Origin: Domibacillus indicus
Lineage (GTDB): Bacteria > Bacillota > Bacilli > Bacillales > Domibacillaceae
DNA length: 64,000 bases
Direction of reading: 5' to 3'
Assembly (NCBI RefSeq): GCF_000970685.1
Contig: NZ_LAJB01000003.1
Coordinates: 496,001 to 560,000, forward strand
The stretch's first letter is position 1; each line of letters begins with the position of its first letter. Under the pieces are notes generated by a model. It had not been told where the DNA came from, did not search any database, and saw only the letters and a list, made by a program, of their open reading frames with translations. The translations under genes and the position numbers were made by a program. Below are positions 35,711 through 43,485 of the stretch, one piece after another.

Positions 35711-36130
35711 TTGAAAACCTTTAAAGTCGCCGCATTTTTTATTGAAAAAAATGAACAGCTGATTTCAATTCCACTCCAGGACGGCTTGATTATTAATCGG
35801 GAAGATGAGCAGCAATCCTGGCTCATTGAATTATTTTTAACGGAAGAAGGTGTACAGACTGTACAATCTTTTGAACAGGATAAACAGCTTGCTGTCCGCA
35901 TTGCCATTTCTCATCGGGGAAATGACCCGGCGAGGTTCTATGCTGCTATTCGTTCTTTTCAGACGCTTCGAGAAGGCACCAGTGTCCTATTTGATGCACA
36001 GCTGCGCCAGATGCGAAATGAATATGCAAAGCAGCTTCTTCACTCTCTGGTGGAGGAGGGGCTGGAGGGCGAGCAGCTGGTCACTGCCTTTTCTGAAGCC
36101 ATCCGCAAGCCATTAAAATCAGAAAGTTAA
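35711..36130 (+). CDS. ywpF: YwpF-like protein
   Basis: A TTG at 35711 behind GGAGAGGAG opens 139 residues: MKTFKVAAFF-, IPLQDGLIINRED, SWLIELFL, VRIAISHRGNDPA. This matches the YwpF family by memory and by position after ssbB. The family is small, soluble and of unknown function. A weak hairpin with a T-run follows the stop (about 36130-36162). Confidence 0.8.
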   Translation: MKTFKVAAFFIEKNEQLISIPLQDGLIINREDEQQSWLIELFLTEEGVQTVQSFEQDKQLAVRIAISHRGNDPARFYAAIRSFQTLREGTSVLFDAQLRQMRNEYAKQLLHSLVEEGLEGEQLVTAFSEAIRKPLKSES

Positions 36131-36161
36131 AAAAACGCTCCCCGCTAATGGAGAACGTTTT

Positions 36162-36745
36162 TTAATGGATAATACTTGAGTGCAAACCGTCATGACCCGT
36201 TACGATTGTTTGCTGGAGCATTTCGATAATATAATGGATATCCTGCTTTGTATAATTCCGCACCGGCATATCCTCATCATATAACTGGGCGTACAGAAGT
36301 GAAGCGAGAGCTAAATCCTGCTCACTGGCAGGGCTCAGTTCCTCGGCTTTTTTTTTTCGTATTCGGTTAAAAAATCGATATAAAAACGCGCTTCCGCTTT
36401 ACACGAAAAGTCATAATCTGTCCCTAGTTTTTCCTGGAGCGCATTAACTGTTTCAATTTGTTCCTCTGTCGGTTCTTCTGCTAAAACCTTCGCAACGACC
36501 TGGTTGATTTTCCCGGCCAATTCTGTATGAAATTGCGGATCATTTCTCATAGTGTCCGGCACACTGCTGTACCATGAGGCATTTTTTTGAATATAACGCT
36601 GCCATTCCTTCATGAAATCTGCAGGGCTGTACATATCCTCATCCCACATAATATTAGCCATATATTGTTCAAACGCTGTCGTAATTGAACGGGTAATACT
36701 AATTTTAACACCTTGTGATAAACCATTTAATATTGACATTGCCAA
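36162..36745 (-). pseudogene. Unknown gene interrupted by a one-base frameshift in a run of ten A
   Basis: AGGAGG lies six bases before a TTG at 36745 (and 12 before an ATG at 36739). The frame encodes SILNGLSQGVKISI and reaches FLTEYEKKK, where a run of ten A (36348-36357 on the plus strand as T) ends it at 36335. With one more A the frame would continue AEELSPASEQDLALASLLYAQ to a stop at 36162, about 193 residues in all. The second part reads as normal protein. The cause may be a sequencing error, a real mutation, or transcriptional slippage. I do not recognise the family. Confidence 0.75.
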
Positions 36746-36844
36746 CAGGTACCTCCTGGAAATAGCCTCATTGACTTCTCTAAAATAATAACTCTTATAC
36801 TCTATCATACTTTTGAACCGGTGACAAAATTTTTTCTATAATAA

Positions 36845-36880
36845 AAAAGCATCGAGGCGATCAAACAACCTGATGCTTTT
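36845..36880 (-). terminator. Terminator of the acidic lipoprotein gene
   Basis: AAAAGCATC and GATGCTTTT form a stem with an 18-base loop, followed on the minus strand by TTATT. It begins a few bases past the stop at 36884. Confidence 0.75.
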
Positions 36881-36883
36881 CAA

Positions 36884-37204
36884 TTATTGATTTAAGTTTT
36901 CAGGATCTTCCTCTTTATCCGGCCGGTTTTCATCATTTGTTTCTTCCTGGTTTTCCATTACATCTTCTTCAGGGGTATTTTCATCAATCACGTCTCCATC
37001 GGTGCCCAAATCGTCATTTTCCTCCTGTATCGACTCCTGATCCGTTTCTTCTTCCATCATAGTGTCGTTGTTTTCTTCCTGTGTATCCTCTTCCAGTACC
37101 GGCTCTTCAGCTGGCTGTTCTTCCTCGTTTCCACCGCCGCAGCCTGCTAAGAGCATAACTGAAAGCATTGAACCGCCCGCCAATTTCCATAGCTTCTCCT
37201 TCAT
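36884..37204 (-). CDS. Highly acidic small lipoprotein
   Basis: The 106-residue protein has a lipoprotein signal ending LLAGCGGG (Cys at about 22). After it nearly half the residues are Glu or Asp in low-complexity order (EEEQPAEEPVLEED, QEENDDLGTDGD). The mature part is predicted disordered and strongly negative. Function is unknown; an acidic surface chain could bind cations or the cell wall. The ribosome binding site is AAAGGGG. Confidence 0.75.
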   Translation of the reverse strand: MKEKLWKLAGGSMLSVMLLAGCGGGNEEEQPAEEPVLEEDTQEENNDTMMEEETDQESIQEENDDLGTDGDVIDENTPEEDVMENQEETNDENRPDKEEDPENLNQ

Positions 37205-37443
37205 TTAGAAAGCCCCTTTCATCCATTTTCGTAATCAGATGCTTACCTGCTGTATTGTTTCCCTCATTTGGTTAAAATACCCGCTTTTTTTATAAAAAGA
37301 GCCCCATTCTTTTTATCGATGCGGAAAAATATAATTTAGATAAGTTGAATTAAGCTTTTTTCACTGGCCGTTTGAGATCATATAGGGATCCCTTTTCAAA
37401 AGCAATATGGCTGTTTTGCATTTAATTTTGTTGATTCAAAAAA

Positions 37444-37577
37444 GACTGGCGGCAAAGCCGACAGTCTCAGACTGTAAACAAATGATTATCGACAACTGCA
37501 CATATGAACAGGCTGGATCAGCGGCGTCCGGGAAAGCGCCTGTGGGATCTTTTTAAAAAACGAGAGACTTTGTTTAC
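37444..37577. repeat. Structured intergenic repeat, family E
   Basis: GACTG and CAGTC enclose CGGC-AAA-GCCG (37444-37466). GTAAACAAA and TTTGTTTAC then enclose a region with CAGGCTGGATCAGC. A similar order (GACGGCAAAGCCGTC, then GACAAAC, then AGGCTGGAGGTCAGC) is found at 61196-61265, so both look like members of one repeat family. Confidence 0.55.
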
Positions 37578-37750
37578 TCACTATTGAAATAAGCAACTGC
37601 CTGTCTCTTCTCCAGGTTACACCCCCCTCATTTGTAAACGTGTGGGTCTGGATGGATACTGTACTTACCCAGCCGTAGAAGAGACGGCATCTGCAGAGAG
37701 GGAAAATCAGCTGAAAAATCCAGCTGGTTCCCTTTTGCTAACGGGAAATA

Positions 37751-37785
37751 AAAAAGACAAACATGTTTGTCATGTTTGTCTTTTT
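37751..37785. terminator. Strong bidirectional hairpin
   Basis: AAAAAGACAAACATG and CATGTTTGTCTTTTT form a perfect 15-bp stem with a 5-base loop and A/T runs on both sides. No gene ends directly at it on either strand. Confidence 0.75.
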
Positions 37786-38026
37786 AGAAAAACAACGGGC
37801 GGAGGGCTGCCGGCGGAGACTTCCGTGGGACGAGTGGGCGGGTGAAACAGACGGCGCAGCGTGCCGGGTGGTTCACCGTTCGCCCCACAGAAAAGCGCGG
37901 CCGGCAGATCGCAAGCCCCTGACTCTGCTTTTGGAAGAAAGAAACCCATTTCCATCTGCTAAAAAGAGAGCCACTTTAGCCCAAAACAGAATTTCTTCTT
38001 GGTGCCTCTGTCTTTTCCATACTGCG

Positions 38027-38058
38027 AGGCAATGCTTAAAACTAGCTAAGCATTGCCT
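38027..38058 (+). terminator. Hairpin with plus-strand T-run after fabZ
   Basis: AGGCAATGCTTA and TAAGCATTGCCT form a 12-bp stem with an 8-base loop. The T-run (TTTTTC) follows on the plus strand. On the minus strand, where it follows fabZ, no T-run is present. It may still end fabZ transcripts, or it may end a plus-strand RNA. Confidence 0.6.
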
Positions 38059-38071
38059 TTTTCATTTTATT

Positions 38072-38491
38072 CTATTCCAGTGCAAACATTAAGTCTGCTT
38101 CACATACGAGCTCGCCTTCAACGGTTGCAACTGCCTTTGCTTTTCCGATTGAACCGCGCAGACGGGTCATTTCAACTTCAAGGCGAAGCTGGTCACCCGG
38201 AACCACCTGTCTTTTAAAGCGACAGTTATCAATTCCTGCAAAGAAAGCGAGGCGCCCTTTGTTTTCTTCTTTCTTGAGCATGGCCACTGCACCAACCTGT
38301 GCCAGCGCTTCTACAATTAAAACACCCGGCATAACCGGATAATCTGGAAAATGGCCATTAAAAAATTCTTCATTGGCTGTTACATTTTTAATGCCGACCG
38401 ACCGCTTGCCTTCTTCCACTTCGAGAATTCGATCTACGAGCAGAAAAGGATAACGGTGCGGGATGGTTTCTTTTATTTCACGAATATCCAT
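38072..38491 (-). CDS. fabZ: 3-hydroxyacyl-ACP dehydratase FabZ
   Basis: The start is the ATG at 38491 behind AAGGTGG, giving 139 residues, the usual FabZ length. The single hot-dog domain has [10 protein letters not shown] and the active-site segment with His47 ([14 protein letters not shown]) and Glu61 (VEALAQV). It dehydrates beta-hydroxyacyl-ACP in fatty-acid elongation. It ends the group flhO-flhP-epuA-like-fabZ. Confidence 0.96.
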   Translation of the reverse strand: MDIREIKETIPHRYPFLLVDRILEVEEGKRSVGIKNVTANEEFFNGHFPDYPVMPGVLIVEALAQVGAVAMLKKEENKGRLAFFAGIDNCRFKRQVVPGDQLRLEVEMTRLRGSIGKAKAVATVEGELVCEADLMFALE

Positions 38492-38504
38492 ATTGACACC
38501 CACC

Positions 38505-38708
38505 TTAAAAAAGACTATTTACGACTACTTCATACAATTGAATCCATGTGTCCAGTTTAAATACATCTATCGGATCTCCTTGACCGATAACGCTGTATCC
38601 GATCAATGCACCGATTATGGCTGTCAGGACAATGAAAATTAATGAGAGCATAAATCTGCCGAGGGGGGTGAGGCGGGTTTCTTTTCTCCGCTTCCTTTCA
38701 TGAGCCAC
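38505..38708 (-). CDS. EpuA-like small membrane protein (annotated as DNA-directed RNA polymerase subunit beta in relatives)
   Basis: The protein has 67 residues: a basic start ([13 protein letters not shown]), one membrane segment (about 20-42: [20 protein letters not shown]) and [12 protein letters not shown]. It fits the EpuA family (PF11772) in size, topology and place between flhP and fabZ. The RNA polymerase name seen in databases is misleading, since nothing in the sequence suggests a polymerase subunit. Function is unknown. Confidence 0.75.
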   Translation of the reverse strand: MAHERKRRKETRLTPLGRFMLSLIFIVLTAIIGALIGYSVIGQGDPIDVFKLDTWIQLYEVVVNSLF

Positions 38709-38723
38709 TGCTATCCTTCCCCT

Positions 38724-39512
38724 CTATCTGACCCCATTAATTAAGCCAAGCATTTGATCTGCAATCGAAATTGCCTTCGATTGAAACTGGTAAGCACGCT
38801 GTGTGACCATTAGATCACTCATTTCTTTTGAAAAATCAACGTTCGACATTTCCAGGGCTCCCGCTTGCAGGCCCGCTTCCTGCCGTTCTGCTGCATTCAA
38901 GTTACGTAAAATCTGATTTTCGGCTGTTGGCGGATTTTCCGGCAGCGCAAACATAGTTGCAGAAGACCGCTCTAAAAATTGCGGTTTGTCCACTTCCACA
39001 AGGCCAATAAGGCCGGATGCCTGCTCCTCCATCTCCTCTGGCGCCAGAACAATCGGGTTATCATTTTCATCAAGTACCGGATAACCTTCTGATGTAACAA
39101 GCATAACATTGTTACCGCCCGCAGGAGTCACGGAAAAAGAGCCATTACGCGTATAATTCACACTGCTTCTGCCCTGTTCATCCTGGACAAGAACTTTAAA
39201 AAACTGATTGGGCTTTGATAATCCAAAGTCAAGTGTCCGCCCCGTTTGCTGCAGGGCGCCCTGCGTGCCGATCATCTGTGTCTGGGCCATCATTGCGCCA
39301 GCGCCAAGCCGGATGCCGGCCGGCGTCAATCTTCCCACCTCTTCATTCTCGCGGTACATATTAATAGCTTGCTGATGAATAAGGTCTGAAAACGTCGCCT
39401 CATTCCGTTTATACCCGACTGTGTTCATATTGGCAACATTGCCGCTCGTAACATCCATTTTCTTCTGAAGCTGTGACAGCGTATTGACCGAATTAATCAT
39501 TGTTCTGTTCAT
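38724..39512 (-). CDS. flhP: Flagellar basal-body rod/hook protein FlhP
   Basis: The 262-residue protein starts with the rod signature MNRTMINSVNTLSQLQ-KMDVTSGNVANMNTVGYK and ends with ALEMSNVDFSKEMSDLMVTQRAYQF and SKAISIADQML, as in FlgG/FlgF-type proteins exported by the flagellar type III system. The ribosome binding site is AAAGGAG. It lies 13 bases after flhO. The pair forms the distal rod in B. subtilis. Confidence 0.92.
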   Translation of the reverse strand: MNRTMINSVNTLSQLQKKMDVTSGNVANMNTVGYKRNEATFSDLIHQQAINMYRENEEVGRLTPAGIRLGAGAMMAQTQMIGTQGALQQTGRTLDFGLSKPNQFFKVLVQDEQGRSSVNYTRNGSFSVTPAGGNNVMLVTSEGYPVLDENDNPIVLAPEEMEEQASGLIGLVEVDKPQFLERSSATMFALPENPPTAENQILRNLNAAERQEAGLQAGALEMSNVDFSKEMSDLMVTQRAYQFQSKAISIADQMLGLINGVR

Positions 39513-39525
39513 GCTGCGCTCTCCT

Positions 39526-40326
39526 TTACGTTACACGTCCGATTTCGTTTGCTGCTTTTTCCATGCTTCGGTCATACGCCGTCAGCACTTTTTGATTCGC
39601 TTCAAAGGAACGATACGCTGCAAGCATATCAGTCATTGTCCGCGCCATATCTGTAGTTGAACCTTCTAAAGATGACTGTTGGACTGAAAATACGGCTTCG
39701 TCTGCTTCAAACGCATTTGGAAGTGCTGCCCCGTCAATACGGTACAGGCCGTCTCCTTCTTTAACCAGGTCATTTGGATTCTGGGCGTAAGCTACTCCGA
39801 TTTGTGCAATAGCCTCGCCATTTTCTGTAATTTCTCCTGCCTCATTCACCTGGAACTGGTCAGACGTTAATTGAATGCGCTCGCCATTTGTATCCTGGAC
39901 GTAAAAACCAGAAGCTGTTGTTAAATAGCCTTCGAGATCCAGCGTAAAATTCCCGTTTCGTGTGTAACGTGTTTCTCCCGATGCGTTTTGAACAGTAAAA
40001 AAGACGGATTCTCCCTGCAAAGCCAGGTCTGTTGAGAGGCCTGTTTCTCTCAGATCACCCTGCCGGAAATTCGGAATTGTTTCCTGTACATACACACCTG
40101 TATTTAAAGAGCCAATCTGCGGCTCTAAAGGCAAATTTAATTTATTTTCGACCGGTATAGAAGTTTCATCCATTCGCCGCAAGAGCATTTCTGGAAAAGC
40201 TCTTACACTTGTCTGGTCTGCTTTATAACCCGGTGTATTGGCATTTGACATATTGTTTGTTAAGATTTCAGTGCGTCGCTGATGCGCAATCATACCCGAA
40301 GCAGCTGTGTAAAACCCTTTGAACAA
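39526..40326 (-). CDS. flhO: Flagellar basal-body rod protein FlhO
   Basis: A TTG at 40326, six bases after GAGGTG, starts the protein exactly where the family begins (FKGFYTAASGMIAHQRR). There are 266 residues with the rod N-terminal motif NNMSNANTPGYK, a beta-rich middle and the C-terminal ARTMTDMLAAYRSFEANQKVL. It is a paralog of FlhP. Confidence 0.9.
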   Translation of the reverse strand: MFKGFYTAASGMIAHQRRTEILTNNMSNANTPGYKADQTSVRAFPEMLLRRMDETSIPVENKLNLPLEPQIGSLNTGVYVQETIPNFRQGDLRETGLSTDLALQGESVFFTVQNASGETRYTRNGNFTLDLEGYLTTASGFYVQDTNGERIQLTSDQFQVNEAGEITENGEAIAQIGVAYAQNPNDLVKEGDGLYRIDGAALPNAFEADEAVFSVQQSSLEGSTTDMARTMTDMLAAYRSFEANQKVLTAYDRSMEKAANEIGRVT

Positions 40327-40435
40327 CTTGTTCACCTCATTTTTAAGCATTTAATGCCATTCTTATTATACAATAGACCTTATCTGTATTAACAGAAAAT
40401 AATGAGAAAACAGCCCAGAATGTGACAAAATAAAT

Positions 40436-40460
40436 AGAGCTGCTTTTCCAAAGCAGCTCT
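40436..40460. terminator. Hairpin between mbl and flhO
   Basis: AGAGCTGCTTT and AAAGCAGCTCT form a perfect 11-bp stem with a 3-base loop; ATTTATTTT follows on the minus strand. It probably stops part of the mbl transcripts before flhO. Confidence 0.7.
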
Positions 40461-40485
40461 GAGAGTGTAAATAAAGTTAGAAAGC

Positions 40486-40608
40486 AGGCTGATTGAAAAC
40501 GTTTGACTCTTCAGGAACGCCGCCGGCTGGGAAGCGGAGTGACCTTTTGGGGGTATGAGCATTCCCAGCCGGCAAGTGACGCCGAAAGCAAGCGTTTGTC
40601 AACAGCCT
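40486..40608. repeat. Structured intergenic repeat between mbl and flhO
   Basis: Outer ends AGGCTG and CAGCCT, extended by TTGA-AAACG, enclose a perfect 12-bp stem (GCCGGCTGGGAA at 40522-40533, TTCCCAGCCGGC at 40562-40573). Its outer ends resemble the inverted repeat at 34900-34975. Confidence 0.65.
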
Positions 40609-40629
40609 AAGAACTTTATAAAATAGCTT

Positions 40630-41640
40630 TTATTTTAAAACCTTTCTTTTTTTGGAAGAAATTCTATCTATACTGTCAAGCATGCGGCCTGTTCCAATCG
40701 CTACACAGTCCATCGGGTTCTCTGCGATAAAAACCGGCACCTTCAGTTCATCTGCCATTAACTGATCAATACCGTGCAGGAGCGCTCCCCCTCCTGTCAG
40801 CATAACGCCCCGGTCAATAATGTCCGCTGACAGCTCAGGCGGCGTTTGCTCTAACACATTTTTAGAAGCCTGGACGATCTGGGCAACTGACTCGCGAAGT
40901 GCTTCTTCAATTTCAGCTGAATTGACAGTTAAAATACGCGGCAGGCCTGTCATAATATCACGGCCGCGGATTTCCATTTGTTCATTCCGCCCATCCGGAT
41001 GCACCGTGCCGACATTTATTTTAATTGCTTCGGCCGTACGCTCTCCGATTAACAGCTTGTACTGCTTTTTCACATAGTTCATAATGTCCGCATCGAAGGT
41101 ATTCCCGGCCACTTTAATGGATTCAGAAGTGACGATCGCTCCGAGTGATAAAACAGCTACATCTGTTGTGCCGCCGCCAATGTCGATAACCATATGGCCG
41201 CTTGGTTCAAAAATATCCATGCCGGCGCCAACTGCCGCCACCTTTGGTTCTTCTTCAAGATAAACCGTTTTCCCGCCGCTTTTTTCTGCTGCTTCCCGAA
41301 TCGCTTTTTGTTCGACTGCTGTAATCTGTGTCGGACAGCAAATCAAAATGCGGGGCTTGGATAAAAATCCTTTTACATTTAATTTGTTAATAAAATGCTT
41401 CAGCATTGATTCTGTTACATCAAAATCCGCAATAACACCGTCACGAAGCGGACGGATAGCAACAATATTGCCTGGAGTCCGGCCAACCATCTGGTACGCT
41501 TCTTCTCCGACTGCGAGTACTTTATTTGTGGTGCGGTCCAAAGCCACTACGGAAGGCTCATTTAAAACAATTCCCTGGCCTTTTACATGAATTAAAACAT
41601 TGGCAGTACCAAGATCAATTCCAATATCTCTAGATAACAT
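40630..41640 (-). CDS. mbl: MreB-like cytoskeletal protein Mbl
   Basis: The 336-residue actin-family ATPase shows phosphate 1 GIDLGTANVLIHV, VIDIGGGTTDVAVLSLG and TGGGALLHGID. It polymerises under the membrane and guides lateral wall synthesis. The position upstream of flhO-flhP is as in B. subtilis. The ribosome binding site is AGGGGGAA. Confidence 0.95.
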   Translation of the reverse strand: MLSRDIGIDLGTANVLIHVKGQGIVLNEPSVVALDRTTNKVLAVGEEAYQMVGRTPGNIVAIRPLRDGVIADFDVTESMLKHFINKLNVKGFLSKPRILICCPTQITAVEQKAIREAAEKSGGKTVYLEEEPKVAAVGAGMDIFEPSGHMVIDIGGGTTDVAVLSLGAIVTSESIKVAGNTFDADIMNYVKKQYKLLIGERTAEAIKINVGTVHPDGRNEQMEIRGRDIMTGLPRILTVNSAEIEEALRESVAQIVQASKNVLEQTPPELSADIIDRGVMLTGGGALLHGIDQLMADELKVPVFIAENPMDCVAIGTGRMLDSIDRISSKKRKVLK

Positions 41641-41769
41641 TTTTTAATTCCCCCTGAATATTCTGTATCTATCTTTCATATAATGTTAGGTTTTCTGTTC
41701 CAAATACCTATTTTATCATATATGCAGGGAAGAATGGACTGTGAATACCCGTTTTTAACCATGAAAAAA

Positions 41770-41797
41770 GGACGCTCATGAACATTATGAGACGCCC
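41770..41797 (-). terminator. spoIIID terminator
   Basis: GGACGCTCAT and ATGAGACGCC pair with small bulges, followed on the minus strand by a T-run (TTTTTTC). It lies 50 bases past the spoIIID stop. Confidence 0.65.
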
Positions 41798-41847
41798 TTT
41801 CCATTCTTGCTTTCGACTGGCACCTGGCATAAATAAAAGCGAGAAGC

Positions 41848-42099
41848 TCAGACTGGCCTTTTCCACTTTTGCCTGGTCGCTTCTCCTCCTCGAAGATGCC
41901 GGATCGATTTGTGATAATGCAAAATATTTTCGACGCGGGCAGATAGTTCTGGATTTACGTTCGGCAGCCGCTCAGTTAAATCCTTATGGACGGTGCTTTT
42001 TGAGATGCCAAATTCTTTGGCTATATCCCGGACGGTTTTGTTTGTTTCTACGATGTACTTGCCGGCCTTCAGCGCTCTTTCCTTGATGTATTCGCGCAT
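41848..42099 (-). CDS. spoIIID: Sporulation transcription factor SpoIIID
   Basis: The ATG at 42099 (behind AAGGAGG) starts at MREYIKER, the family start; the longer frame covers the promoter. The 83-residue protein has a helix-turn-helix (TVRDIAKEFGISKSTVHKDL, about 22-41) and the tail NILHYHKSIRHLRGGEAT. It switches mother-cell genes between sigma E and sigma K during sporulation. Confidence 0.97.
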   Translation of the reverse strand: MREYIKERALKAGKYIVETNKTVRDIAKEFGISKSTVHKDLTERLPNVNPELSARVENILHYHKSIRHLRGGEATRQKWKRPV

Positions 42100-42160
42100 G
42101 CACACGCCTCCTTCAGCGGAAACGGGATGAGCGGTATCGAATGGTGCGGCCACAGGTTTC

Positions 42161-42168
42161 ATTGTATG
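42161..42168 (-). promoter_or_regulatory. Sigma E -10 box of spoIIID
   Basis: On the minus strand CATACAAT matches the sigma E -10 consensus fully, about 60 bases before the spoIIID start. The -35 side is weak (A-rich). Confidence 0.6.
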
Positions 42169-42220
42169 AAAGTAGACCCATTTCTTTTTATTAACAATAT
42201 GCGTATTGCCCGGGAAATAT

Positions 42221-42877
42221 TCATTTCCATTCGCTGATGGCTTTTCCATAGAGCGCGGATGGATTTAATAATTCGCCATCTTTCGTTATCTCATAATGTA
42301 CGTGGATGCCGGCTGACTCATTTAAAATGCTTCTTCCTGCTTCCCCGATTTTTTGCCCCTGACTGACTGTGTCGTCCTTTTTCACCGCAATATCCTCAAC
42401 GGATTGGAACGTGCTGACTACTCCGTTTCCATGGTCAATTTCGATATAATTGCCCAGAAACGCGTCTTCTCTTACATCCTTTACCGTCCCCGAAAGTGGT
42501 GCTGAAACGGCAAATGTTTTTCCGTTTTCCAGAACGTAATCCACGCCTGTACTTTCGTAGTACGTATCATTAAATACAACAAGTGCTTCTTCCTGGTCTC
42601 CTGCTTCTGCTTTTGCATCATAAAAAGCTGTTTTCGCCACCGCTCCTTCAGCAGCCGGCATCATCATCTTTTCTTTTTCCGGTGTACCGCTTACTGTTTC
42701 TGCGGGCTGCTCCAATATGCCGCCTGCTTCTTCATCAGCCGGCTTCATTACTTCATAAAACATCAGACTCGAAATCAATAAAACAGCACAAGCCAGATAA
42801 ATCGCAGGCAGAGCCCGTCTCTTCAGAAAGAAATCTTTCAATTTTGGGGGTAGTGTTTTTTTGCCGCCCTCTTTCAT
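42221..42877 (-). CDS. spoIIQ: Forespore engulfment protein SpoIIQ
   Basis: The ATG at 42877 behind GAGGTG is chosen; the in-frame ATG at 42898 lies within the -10 region. The 218-residue protein has one membrane segment (about 25-45) and an extracellular LytM/M23 domain (about 105-215) ending HVHYEI. At the first metal-ligand position the HxxxD motif is replaced by S-T-G-V-D, so the domain is degenerate, as known for SpoIIQ, and serves to bind SpoIIIAH. Confidence 0.94.
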   Translation of the reverse strand: MKEGGKKTLPPKLKDFFLKRRALPAIYLACAVLLISSLMFYEVMKPADEEAGGILEQPAETVSGTPEKEKMMMPAAEGAVAKTAFYDAKAEAGDQEEALVVFNDTYYESTGVDYVLENGKTFAVSAPLSGTVKDVREDAFLGNYIEIDHGNGVVSTFQSVEDIAVKKDDTVSQGQKIGEAGRSILNESAGIHVHYEITKDGELLNPSALYGKAISEWK

Positions 42878-42895
42878 GGTTATCACCTCGAAAAC

Positions 42896-42925
42896 CATTT
42901 TGGACAGGCAGATGTTTTTTTATAC
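42896..42925 (-). promoter_or_regulatory. Sigma F promoter of spoIIQ
   Basis: On the minus strand GTATA (42921-42925) and GTCCAAAATG (42896-42905) are 15 bases apart. The -35 is perfect and the -10 has one mismatch to GGNNANANTN. Confidence 0.65.
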
Positions 42926-43028
42926 ATCTATTCCAAAAAATTCCCCAAATCGTAAAAAAAACGCCACAATCAACGCTTTTCGCTGTTTACATAGATGGTA
43001 AAATCAAAGAGGATGGGGAGGTGTGGAA

Positions 43029-43463
43029 GTGAAGAAAGTAATTCGGTTTTTATCGATAGCAATGCCTGTTTTATACATGATGGCGATTTGGATCATGTCA
43101 GGACTTCCGCACGATACAATTATGGAGCTGCCGAATAATAAGGTGGATTTGTTTGTAAAGGAATCACTTCATCTTGTTGAATTTGCCATTTTATATGGAT
43201 TGATTGTTCTCGCCTTTTTAACACACGGCAAATTAACGCCGCTTGTCAGCCTGGCTGCGGCTATGTTTGCTTCTGTATATGGGCTGGTCGATGAAATTCA
43301 TCAAGTTTTTGTTCCCTATCGGTCTGCTGCGCTGATTGATGCCATTAAAGATGTAGCTGGCGTTACCGTTGCTTTTTTAGCTGTTAACTATATGTACTTT
43401 GAACGCAGATCACGTATTGGCCGCTGGATAGCTGGCTTAGGTGAATGGACACGTCCGCAGTAA
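43029..43463 (+). CDS. VanZ-like membrane protein (YwnJ-like)
   Basis: GGGGAGG lies seven bases before the GTG at 43029. The 144-residue protein has four membrane segments (about 8-25, 43-61, 68-86, 105-125) and the VanZ motif SLHLVEFAILYGLI and GLVDEIHQVFVPYRSAALIDAIKDVAGV. It is a plus-strand gene between spoIIQ and spoIID, as ywnJ in B. subtilis. Function is not known. Confidence 0.85.
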   Translation: MKKVIRFLSIAMPVLYMMAIWIMSGLPHDTIMELPNNKVDLFVKESLHLVEFAILYGLIVLAFLTHGKLTPLVSLAAAMFASVYGLVDEIHQVFVPYRSAALIDAIKDVAGVTVAFLAVNYMYFERRSRIGRWIAGLGEWTRPQ

Positions 43464-43474
43464 GAGCGGACGTG
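43450..43474 (+). terminator. Terminator overlapping the end of the VanZ-like gene
   Basis: CACGTCCGC and GCGGACGTG form a 9-bp stem followed by CTTTTTC. The stop codon lies in the loop. It also sits downstream of spoIID on the other strand. Confidence 0.88.
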
Positions 43475-43485
43475 CTTTTTCTTTT

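Larger units (their letters stand above)
37205..38071. other. 867-base non-coding stretch with several hairpins
   Basis: No credible gene is seen. From left: the promoter region of the lipoprotein gene; a hairpin at 37444-37466 and an inverted repeat GTAAACAAA/TTTGTTTAC (37474-37482 and 37569-37577); a strong bidirectional terminator-like hairpin (37751-37785); a GC-rich nested hairpin (about 37806-37911); and a hairpin with a T-run on the plus strand (38027-38058). Short open frames here lack ribosome binding sites. Confidence 0.65.

Noticed and set aside
37751-37785. Palindrome as a recombination or attachment site
   Set aside because: A/T runs on both sides fit a bidirectional terminator better, and no integrase gene is near.
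37642-38092. Two plus-strand open frames in the long gap before fabZ
   Set aside because: No ribosome binding sites, and they run through strong hairpins; the translations have no protein-like pattern.
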